This document shows, piece by piece, positions 7,290 through 11,960 of a stretch of DNA of 11,960 nucleotides; within the stretch, counting starts at the first letter, position 1; each line of letters opens with the position of its first letter. The stretch comes from Burkholderiales bacterium. Lineage in GTDB: Bacteria > Pseudomonadota > Gammaproteobacteria > Burkholderiales > SG8-39. Where the stretch lies: the NCBI GenBank assembly GCA_020846575.1, contig JADLDQ010000165.1:1-11960 (forward strand). The letters are read 5' to 3'. The notes below the pieces were generated by a model. That model was not told where the DNA came from, did no database searches, and saw only the letters and a program-made list of their open reading frames with translations. A program made the position numbers and the translations under genes.

Positions 7290-7449
7290 AGAGGCTGTGA
7301 AAAAATTCCCCGGACTGTTCTTGCCTCTCATTTTGGGGGTGGTCGAACCCTTACCCGAGGTGAGATCGTCGATCCTGGCGCGTTCTGAACGGTCCTTTTT
7401 CGTCGAACGGACCCCGTGCAACTGCAATTCCGATTTTTTCACGCGCTCT
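7290..7449. mobile_element. MITE-like or insertion-sequence remnant with imperfect 17-base terminal inverted repeats
   Basis: AGAGGCTGTGAAAAAAT at 7290-7306 and the reverse complement of 7433-7449 (AGAGCGCGTGAAAAAAT) agree at 14 of 17 positions, including an unbroken 10-base core GTGAAAAAAT. The enclosed 126 bases hold no transposase and no family-like protein. They contain a hairpin around GGTCC...GGACC near 7392-7412. No target-site duplication is evident at the edges. The size and repeat layout fit a non-autonomous element or an internally deleted insertion sequence. The repeat resembles ends I associate with some DDE transposon families, but that link is from memory only. Confidence 0.45.
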
Positions 7450-7520
7450 CACTTCAACTGAAAGCCATTCTGTCTAGGCGTCACGAACGGGGGGCGCCGA
7501 TGGCTGCCGCGCCTCACAGG

Positions 7521-7549
7521 TTGCGTCGACAGCTTTTCGTAGCTACACT
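7521..7549 (+). promoter_or_regulatory. promoter of brnT-brnA with a dyad over the -10
   Basis: TTGCGT (7521-7526) and TACACT (7544-7549) are separated by exactly 17 bases, a good sigma-70 layout. Transcription would start about seven bases after the -10, at or within a base of the brnT ATG at 7556, so the message would be leaderless. No Shine-Dalgarno sequence precedes that ATG, which agrees. An eight-base palindrome, GTAGCTAC (7539-7546), overlaps the -10 and is a candidate operator. BrnT-BrnA pairs are autoregulated by the ribbon-helix-helix antitoxin. The operator assignment is inference. Confidence 0.5.
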
Positions 7550-7555
7550 CGTCTG

Positions 7556-7828
7556 ATGCCGACCTGGGATGAATCGAAACGCCTGAGGAATATTCGCAAA
7601 CATGGTCTCGACTTCCAGGACTGCCAATCCGTCTTCGATGGTCCCGTTGTTGTGGATGAAGATAGTCGTGGTCGGTACGAGGAACTGAGACTCAATGCCA
7701 CGGGCTGGCTAAACGGCCAAGTCGTGATCATGACCTACACTGAACGAGGCGATGATTTTCATGTCATCAGCCTTCGAGAGGCAAAGAAACATGAAATCAG
7801 GCGCTACATCAAAGAAATTTCCCGCTAA
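7556..7828 (+). CDS. brnT: BrnT family toxin (RelE-fold ribonuclease)
   Basis: A 90-residue protein with the full set of BrnT marks: WDESKRLRNIRKHGLDF at the start (residues 4-20), VFDGPVVV-DEDSRGRYEEL (26-44), VVIMTYTERGDDFHVISLREAKKHEIRRY (56-84). BrnT is a small ribonuclease toxin of a type II toxin-antitoxin system that arrests translation when its antitoxin is lost. As in known pairs the toxin gene comes first, and the antitoxin start lies inside its 3' end (38-base overlap). No ribosome site precedes ATG 7556 and the promoter sits immediately upstream, suggesting a leaderless transcript. The gene is clearly lower in GC than neighbouring metabolic genes, consistent with horizontal acquisition. 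The reading frame is intact and full length. Confidence 0.9.
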   Translation: MPTWDESKRLRNIRKHGLDFQDCQSVFDGPVVVDEDSRGRYEELRLNATGWLNGQVVIMTYTERGDDFHVISLREAKKHEIRRYIKEISR

Positions 7829-8162
7829 CCGCGCTGAATGGGAGGCAGTGATTGCGAGAGCTCCTGGTAAGGATCGCAAGCCGACCGTAAGGGAAGAAGC
7901 TGCTTGGTCTAAGGCGGTAGTGGTTCGTGGGGGTGGATACTCCGCCGTGAACGCAGCGGTCGCTGCCAGGCGCAGGCCTGGTCAACGAGGGGCGCAGGTG
8001 GCGCCGACGAAAAAGTTGGTGAGCGTTCGGTATAGTCCCGAGGTTCTTGAGTTCTTTAAGTCTGGTGGAGTGGGTTGGCAAACACGGATGGACGACGTCC
8101 TAAAAAGATGGGTGGCTAGTCATAGTAAGAGTCGTAAGCGAGTTGTACGAAGTGACGCCTAA
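7791..8162 (+). CDS. brnA: BrnA family antitoxin (ribbon-helix-helix)
   Basis: A 123-residue antitoxin. The C-terminal half carries the BrnA signature RGAQVAPTKKLVSVRYSPEVLEFFKSGG followed by VGWQTRMDDVLKRWV (about residues 66-108), a ribbon-helix-helix DNA-binding domain that also represses the operon. The N-terminal half, with FPANRAEWEAVIARAPGKDRKPTVREEAAWS, would wrap the toxin. The open frame starts earlier (7752), but ATG 7791 is preferred because GAGAGG at 7776-7781 lies nine bases upstream and no conserved sequence precedes it. It overlaps brnT by 38 bases, so synthesis is probably coupled. The C-terminal tail after residue 109 is Lys/Arg/Ser-rich and longer than usual. The TAA stop forms part of a GCCTAAC heptamer discussed separately. 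Confidence 0.82.
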   Translation: MKSGATSKKFPANRAEWEAVIARAPGKDRKPTVREEAAWSKAVVVRGGGYSAVNAAVAARRRPGQRGAQVAPTKKLVSVRYSPEVLEFFKSGGVGWQTRMDDVLKRWVASHSKSRKRVVRSDA

Positions 8163-8226
8163 CCCGCGCATGAACACGGACGCTCAACAGCGGCGCTGCG
8201 CGCCACTGTTTCGCGCCGCTTATGCG
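8157..8226 (+). repeat. attC-like stem-loop following brnA, truncated at its right end
   Basis: GCCTAAC (8157-8163) matches the integron R'' core RYYYAAC and shares its TAA with the brnA stop, as in many gene cassettes. It is followed by CGGACGC (8178-8184), a near-perfect 11-base stem, AACAGCGGCGC-TGC-GCGCCACTGTT (8186-8210, one mismatch), and GCGCCGCTTA (8213-8222), which pairs back to CGGACGC around a bulged A. This is the order of an attC site. The closing R' box (GTTRRRY) is absent, because the sequence runs directly into the 3' end of the intron relic. A plain terminator-like hairpin is the alternative reading. Confidence 0.38.
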
Positions 8227-8616
8227 GTCGAGTAGGTACGGAGGATTGCTCCTGCGCGCCTCTCACAGAACCGGACGTGCGGACCTATGCAGACCTCCCT
8301 GGGTAAGAACACTGGATGTCCCGCCGCCTCCGTCCCCATTACCGCTCCGACCTCGGTTGGATTTTGGGCATCGCGTTCGTTGGTACGCTCACCCGGTCAG
8401 CCCGGCCTGCGCAGGGCTTCACTTTCGTTCGGTGCTGCGGTTTGCCTCGGCCTTCTTCCCCACACGGCCTCACGGCGCCAGGGCTGCCGTCTCACGACAA
8501 CACGCCCTGCGTGCAGTTGCCCCCAGCTCGCGGTTGCTACCACCTCGCCCCGCGAAGGACTTTCACCTCCAATCCAGTGCCCATGCCAGGCAGACCAACG
8601 CAAGGGCGTTGCCCAC
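8227..8616 (-). mobile_element. degenerate group II intron lacking its reverse transcriptase ORF
   Basis: Read on the minus strand, the 3' part ends CCTACTCGAC at 8227. Domain VI is intact: GAG and AGG pair with CUC and CCU, leaving a bulged A (opposite base 8233) seven bases from the end. This is the canonical branch-point geometry, and an AGGA-GCAA-UCCU tip closes the domain. Upstream lies the 3' strand of domain V (CGCACGTCCGGTTC, within 8268-8284). The 5' part shows the conserved domain I sequence GGAGGTGAAAGTCC (8557-8570) followed by group-II-like purine-rich stem-loops. The partner 5' strand of domain V is missing, no maturase lies in domain IV, and the GUGYG start is not preserved. 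The left boundary (8227) is well defined, while the right one is uncertain by about 20 bases (8603 to 8616). It should be splicing-dead. Confidence 0.62.
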
Positions 8617-8998
8617 CGACTGCACCTTCGCCCACATACCCACAGCCTTCAATCAGTTTGGACAAAACCCCAAAACCAAACACCCCTAGACTGTCAACCT
8701 CAACAACTGATCGACACCCTCGACGTCGCCGTCCTACCACCGCTCCGTGCTCATACCTGAATTGGAAAGGCTGCCGAGCGCCTGCCAGGCGATCCCGAAA
8801 GCGCCCTGCGCCGGCTCCGCGCCGGCGACGCGGGCCCTCGCGCGCGGCCAGGCGCGGACAGGTCCGGCCGGCTACCAGGTCGCAAGCGCGCTCGCCGCGG
8901 CAAGGAAGATCCGCTGATTCGAGGCGCTGGCTTTGCGCCGGCGATCGGCGCGCCGTCGCGGAAAACGCGTGCCGCCGCCGGCGTGTTGCGTACAGCCG
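8617..8998. other. non-coding junction between the intron relic and the Bug receptor gene
   Basis: No supported gene is present. The left part (to about 8710) is relatively AT-rich. The right part is very GC-rich with a seven-pair hairpin CGCCGGC-TCCGC-GCCGGCG in 8813-8831. An open + frame from 8711 to a TGA at 8915-8917 ends in GPAGYQVASALAAARKIR, a helix-like tail that could be the end of a decayed gene, but it has no start codon or recognised family. No clear terminator for the minus-strand Bug gene was found. Confidence 0.45.
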
Positions 8999-9970
8999 CT
9001 AGTCCAGTCTCAACCCCATCATCGACACGATGCGCTGAAACTTCGCGTCCTCGGCCTTGAGGAAGGCGGCGAACTGCTCCGGTGTGCCGCCCGAAGGCGG
9101 CGCCTGCTCGAAGGTCTGGGCTTCGAGGGCCTTCCTGACGATCGGCGCACCGATGAGCTTGCCGATCTCCGCGTTCAGGCGCGTCACGATCGGCCGCGGC
9201 AGTCCGGCCGGCCCGAGGAAGCCGCCCCAGTTGCTGATGTTGATGTCCACGCCCGCCTCGAGGATGGTCGGAATGTCCGGCGCGAAGTACGAGCGCTTCT
9301 CGCCGGTGACGGCGAGCGCCCGGGCCTTGCCGGCCTTCACCATGCGCAACGACGCGCCCAGCCCGAAGATGGTGGCGTTGACCTCGCCCGCGACCACTGC
9401 CTGAAGCGCCTGCACGAAGCTCTTGTACGGGACGTCGAGAAAATGTATGCCCATCTGCTTGGCGAAATACTGCACGTACATGGACGAATTGGTCGCCGGC
9501 CCCGGGGTTCCGAAGGTCACCGCACCGGTCTTCGCCTTCGCCAGCGCGAACAGTTCCTGGACGGTCGCCGCCTTCACCGACGGATGCACGATCAGCGCGG
9601 CCGGCAGGTAACCGAAGAAGGCGATCGGCGTGAAGTCGGAGAGCTGGTAGGGCGCGCGGCTGAAGGCATGCGGATTCATCGAGACGATATAGATGTCGCC
9701 GATGCACAGCTCGTAGCCGTCCGCTTCGGCGCGCGTGCACGCCTGTCCGAGCGGAACGTAGTTGGCGCCGGTGCGGTTCTCCACCACGAGCGGCTGCCCG
9801 AGCGCCTGGTTGAGTCCGGGTGTCATGGCGCGAATCACGAGGTCGTACGGCCCGCCGGCCGCGGAGGTATAGATGCGGATCGGCTTCGCCGGCCAGGTCT
9901 GCGCGCCGGCGCTGGTGATGAACACGGCGCCCGCGGCCGCCGCGGCCGCCATCCAGACAGTTCCTCGCAT
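8999..9970 (-). CDS. Bug/TctC family tripartite tricarboxylate transporter receptor
   Basis: A 323-residue periplasmic solute receptor. It begins with a Sec signal peptide (MRGTVWMAAAAAAGAVFITSAGA, likely cut before QTWP). It then shows the Bug pattern: WPAKPIRIYTSAAGGPYDLVIRAM, LGQPLVVENRTGANYV, DGYELCIGDIY, TFGTPGPATNSSMYVQYFAKQMG, DVPYKSFVQALQAVVAGEVNATIFGLG, and GKARALAVTGEKRSYFAPDIPTILEAG. These fit the two-lobed receptor that hands carboxylates to the TctA/TctB permease, but no permease genes are nearby, as is usual for the expanded Bug sets of betaproteobacteria. The frame has an earlier ATG at 9991, but GGGAG placed just before 9970 makes the latter the likely start. The gene follows the CoA-racemase-like gene by 182 bases with its own promoter candidate. 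The ligand is unknown. Confidence 0.9.
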   Translation of the reverse strand: MRGTVWMAAAAAAGAVFITSAGAQTWPAKPIRIYTSAAGGPYDLVIRAMTPGLNQALGQPLVVENRTGANYVPLGQACTRAEADGYELCIGDIYIVSMNPHAFSRAPYQLSDFTPIAFFGYLPAALIVHPSVKAATVQELFALAKAKTGAVTFGTPGPATNSSMYVQYFAKQMGIHFLDVPYKSFVQALQAVVAGEVNATIFGLGASLRMVKAGKARALAVTGEKRSYFAPDIPTILEAGVDINISNWGGFLGPAGLPRPIVTRLNAEIGKLIGAPIVRKALEAQTFEQAPPSGGTPEQFAAFLKAEDAKFQRIVSMMGLRLD

Positions 9971-10041
9971 GTTCGTCTCCCCGCGGTTCAATGGACCGCC
10001 GGGTTCGAGCCGATCGCGCCCGTCACGCCCGGCGACAGATG

Positions 10042-10072
10042 CGCATTATGCGATTTCCAGGTGCGCAGTCCA
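10042..10072 (-). promoter_or_regulatory. promoter candidate for the Bug receptor gene, with palindrome over the -10
   Basis: On the minus strand TGGACT (complement of 10067-10072) and CATAAT (complement of 10045-10050) are 16 bases apart, and the -10 matches consensus at five of six positions. The start would lie about 70 bases upstream of the ATG at 9970. The palindrome CGCAT-T-ATGCG (10042-10052) covers the -10 and would suit a repressor site. This would allow the receptor to be induced separately from the upstream CoA gene. Promoter and operator are sequence-pattern inferences. Confidence 0.38.
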
Positions 10073-10152
10073 GCGCCGCACGGGAAGCCCACGAGCACGG
10101 CGCGGTCTTGCACGTCCTGCGGCGCCGCCCGAGCGCCTCCGGTCTTCGAGAC

Positions 10153-11259
10153 TCAGCGTAGCGTCGAGCCGGCGCCCCAGCGCTGCAGCAGTTCCTCGGC
10201 GCTGCTCCACGCCGGCGGCGCCGCACCGCCGGCAAAGCGAGGCGCCGCGGCCGGGCGAAGGACGCCGTCGTCCTCGACGAAGGCCGCGCGCGCGCGCGCG
10301 TGCGCGTGGCGCGGCGCCTCATCGAGATCGAGAACCGGCGCGACGCAGGCATCGATCCCCGCGAGCCGCTCGCACCATTCATCGCGGCTCCGGGCGGCCA
10401 GGGCGGCGGCCACCGCGCTGCGGGCCTGCGGCCAGTTCGCCCGGTCTTCGGCGGCCTCTGCCAGGTCGCGGTCGAGACCGATACCCTCCAGGAAAGCGAT
10501 GCGGAATTTCATCTCCGCCGCCGCCACCGCCAGCCAGCGCCTGTCGGCCGTCGCGTACACGGTATAGAACGGGTGCCCGCCGTCGCCGGGGTTACCCCCC
10601 CGCTCGGACTGCCAGATGCCCGCCTGGCGAAGAGCGTGAATGAAGGTCATCAGGTGCGCGGCACCGTCCACCATCGCGGCATCGACGACTTCGCCGCGCC
10701 CGCTGGCGCGCGCGGCAAGCAGCGCCGCGGTGACGCCGAACGCGAGGTACATTCCGCCCCCGGCGAAATCGCCGACCAGGTTGAGCGGCGGCACGGGCGG
10801 CCCCTGGGCCGGGCCGATGCATCCGAGCGCGCCGGCGACGGCGATGTAATCGATGTCGTGACCCGCCTCGCCGCAGAGCGGTCCTTCGCGGCCCCAGCCC
10901 GTGACGCGGCCGTACACGAGGCGCGGATTGCACGCGAGGCAGGCTTCGGGCCCGAGCCCCATGCGCTCCATCACGCCCGGGCGAAACCCCTCGATCAGCA
11001 CGTCCGCCGCCGCGACGATGGCGAGCACGCGCTCCAGCGCGCCGCGCGCCTTCAGATCGATCTGCAGCCGGCTCTTGCCTTTGTTGAGCAGATCGAACCG
11101 TTCCGGAACGCGCAGAGTCCCCATCGGTTCGGCGCGCTCGATGCGCAGCACTTCAGCGCCGGTCTGGCGCAGCAGCATCCCGCAGAACGGGCAAGGGCCG
11201 ATGCCGGCGAATTCGACCACCCGCACGCCGGCCAGGGGTCCGACCGCCCCGGTGCTCAT
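10153..11259 (-). CDS. CaiB/BaiF family III CoA protein, alpha-methylacyl-CoA racemase-like
   Basis: A 368-residue cytoplasmic protein of the family III CoA-transferase/racemase fold. The N-terminus PLAGVRVVEFAGIGPCPFCGMLLRQTGAEVLRIER and NKGKSRLQIDLK match the family. His134 (GEAGHDIDYIAVAG), Asp164 (LNLVGDFAGGGM) and Glu249 (VAAAEMKF) align with the His126, Asp156 and Glu241 of the Mycobacterium tuberculosis methylacyl-CoA racemase at a constant offset of eight, which favours 2-methylacyl-CoA racemization over CoA transfer. The Asp164 would be the covalent nucleophile in a transferase, so that function is not excluded. The open frame extends to 11298, but ATG 11259 overlaps the stop of the upstream Bug gene as ATGA, giving translational coupling and the natural N-terminus. 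A CGCGCGCG run near 10287-10300 encodes the Ala/Arg/His-rich HAHARARAAF segment. Confidence 0.9.
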   Translation of the reverse strand: MSTGAVGPLAGVRVVEFAGIGPCPFCGMLLRQTGAEVLRIERAEPMGTLRVPERFDLLNKGKSRLQIDLKARGALERVLAIVAAADVLIEGFRPGVMERMGLGPEACLACNPRLVYGRVTGWGREGPLCGEAGHDIDYIAVAGALGCIGPAQGPPVPPLNLVGDFAGGGMYLAFGVTAALLAARASGRGEVVDAAMVDGAAHLMTFIHALRQAGIWQSERGGNPGDGGHPFYTVYATADRRWLAVAAAEMKFRIAFLEGIGLDRDLAEAAEDRANWPQARSAVAAALAARSRDEWCERLAGIDACVAPVLDLDEAPRHAHARARAAFVEDDGVLRPAAAPRFAGGAAPPAWSSAEELLQRWGAGSTLR

Positions 11260-11960
11260 TCCGGTTTGATTCCGGCCGATTGAGCGATGGCTCTCCACTT
11301 GCGCACCCCCGCATCGAGCATCGAGGCGAGTTCCTCCGGCGTCGAGCCGAGCGGCTGGACGCCGAGTTTCCTGCTCGCCTCGGCGAACCCGGGTTCGGCG
11401 ATCGACTCGATCACCGCCCGGTTGAGCCTGGCGATGATGTCCCGCGGGGTCGCCGACGGTGCGAACAGGGCGGACCAGTTGTTGTCGAAACCCTCCAGCC
11501 CCAGTTCGAGGAAAGTGGGTACATCCGGCAGCTGCGCGGAGCGCGTGCGCCCCGTGGCGGCGAGCGGCTTGGCCTGCCCGTCCTTGTGCATCGCCAGCAT
11601 CCTGCCCAACGCAGAGATCGCCATGTGCACGTCACCTCGTATGAGGGCGGTGAACTGCTCGGCGCCCTTGTAGGGGATCGGCACGATGTCGACGCCGGCG
11701 CGCACGCGGATCAGCTCCAGGAACAGATGCAGTTCCCCGGCCGGCCCGAGCGTCGCGAAGTTGAGCCGCCCCGGGTTGGACTTGGCGTAGGCAAGCATTT
11801 CGGCAAGCGTGTTGAACGGCGCCTTGCCGTGGGCGGCGAGAACGAAAACGCCCTCGGTGACCTTCGACACCGGCGCGAGGTCCTTCTGCGGGTCGATACC
11901 GGGGTTGCGCGCGAACACCGACCATGTCGGCATCGCGCTGGTGGCGAGCAGCAGCGTATA
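11256..11960 (-). CDS. Bug/TctC family receptor, 5' part beyond the window
   Basis: The last 234 residues of a periplasmic Bug-type solute receptor. The frame is open to the final base, where the edge reads YTLLLATSAMPTWSVFARNPGIDPQKDLAPVS, the usual mid-N-terminal segment, so the first 80-100 residues with the signal peptide lie outside. Further family marks are LNFATLGPAGELHLFLELIRVRAGVDIVPIPYKGAEQFTALIRGDVHMAISALG, AATGRTRSAQLPDVPTFLELGLEGFDNNWSALFAPSATPRDIIARLNRAV, and GVQPLGSTPEELASMLDAGVRKWRAIAQSAGIKPE at the end. Its TGA overlaps the start of the CoA-racemase-like gene, so the two are one operon, suggesting that the ligand is a carboxylic acid later handled as a CoA thioester. The internal Met at 11933 is not the true start. 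Confidence 0.9.
   Translation of the reverse strand, partial: YTLLLATSAMPTWSVFARNPGIDPQKDLAPVSKVTEGVFVLAAHGKAPFNTLAEMLAYAKSNPGRLNFATLGPAGELHLFLELIRVRAGVDIVPIPYKGAEQFTALIRGDVHMAISALGRMLAMHKDGQAKPLAATGRTRSAQLPDVPTFLELGLEGFDNNWSALFAPSATPRDIIARLNRAVIESIAEPGFAEASRKLGVQPLGSTPEELASMLDAGVRKWRAIAQSAGIKPE

Larger units (their letters stand above)
7024..7520. other. non-coding left half of the accessory island
   Basis: This stretch has no convincing gene. Short open frames in it lack family features and ribosome sites. It is less GC-rich than the flanks. Visible structure includes an 11-base direct repeat (ATGAGCCTGGA at 7144-7154 and 7181-7191), a hairpin ATTCC-AATGA-GGAAT at 7168-7182 overlapping the second copy, and a stem GATCATC-CACGC-GATGATC at 7249-7267. 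A 160-base segment with terminal inverted repeats is listed separately. It appears to be mobile-element debris between the sulfatase-maturase gene and the toxin-antitoxin pair. Confidence 0.5.

Noticed and set aside
7453..7526. A second attC site just upstream of brnT (R'-like GTTGCGT at 7520)
   Set aside because: GTTGCGT departs from GTTRRRY, no matching R'' box is present at a suitable distance, and the segment does not fold as an attC. The TTGCGT is better explained as the -35.
8186..8210. Simple intrinsic terminator for brnTA
   Set aside because: The stem is strong, but only two or three T follow before GC-rich sequence. The surrounding heptamer and nested pairing fit an attC-like site at least as well, so it is reported as that with low confidence.
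8222..9002. Three overlapping plus-strand ORFs of 155-228 codons
   Set aside because: They are Pro/Arg/Ser/Thr-rich with no family resemblance and lie antisense to the group II intron RNA structure, so they are artefacts of structured RNA sequence.
10283..10312. CG-alternating run as a Z-DNA or regulatory element
   Set aside because: It lies inside the CoA protein gene and encodes the Ala/Arg/His segment. Such runs are expected in GC-rich coding DNA.
8933..10567. 544-codon plus-strand frame
   Set aside because: It is antisense to the Bug receptor and the CoA protein, is very Arg-rich and has no domain.

Overview
This is GC-rich (roughly two-thirds G+C by eye), densely coding bacterial chromosome. 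Two features together suggest a betaproteobacterium, probably Burkholderiales: two TctC/Bug-type periplasmic solute receptors flank a CaiB/AMACR-family gene, and the metabolic genes are of the kind common in that group. This assignment is an inference from gene content, with no rRNA or marker gene in the window.

Layout. (1) 158-5556, all on +: a small PPOX-like split-barrel flavoprotein; an Old Yellow Enzyme of the YqjM class; a tight three-gene set of DoxX-like membrane protein, Gfo/Idh/MocA oxidoreductase and an EboE-like TIM-barrel protein (gaps of 21 and 33 bases); and a beta-hydroxyacid dehydrogenase. (2) 5659-7023, on -: a radical SAM anaerobic sulfatase-maturase-like protein with a C-terminal SEC-C zinc motif, convergent with block 1. 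(3) About 7024-8998: a 2-kb accessory island of lower GC and mosaic origin. It holds a 160-base MITE-like segment with imperfect 17-base terminal inverted repeats, a brnT-brnA toxin-antitoxin pair with its own apparently leaderless promoter, a stem-loop resembling half of an integron attC site, and a degenerate group II intron on the minus strand that has lost its reverse transcriptase ORF. (4) 8999-11960, on -: a Bug receptor running off the right edge, an alpha-methylacyl-CoA racemase-like family III protein coupled to it by an ATGA overlap, and a second Bug receptor with its own promoter.

How they fit together. Block 1 looks like catabolic or redox metabolism of an unidentified small molecule: ene-reduction, NAD(P)-dependent alcohol or sugar oxidation, and a sugar-isomerase-like step. 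Block 4 looks like uptake of a carboxylate and handling of its CoA thioester. The most unusual content is the EboE-like gene placed with DoxX and a Gfo/Idh lacking the usual catalytic Asp, and the mobile-element graveyard around brnTA. No phage, CRISPR, rRNA or tRNA gene was seen.
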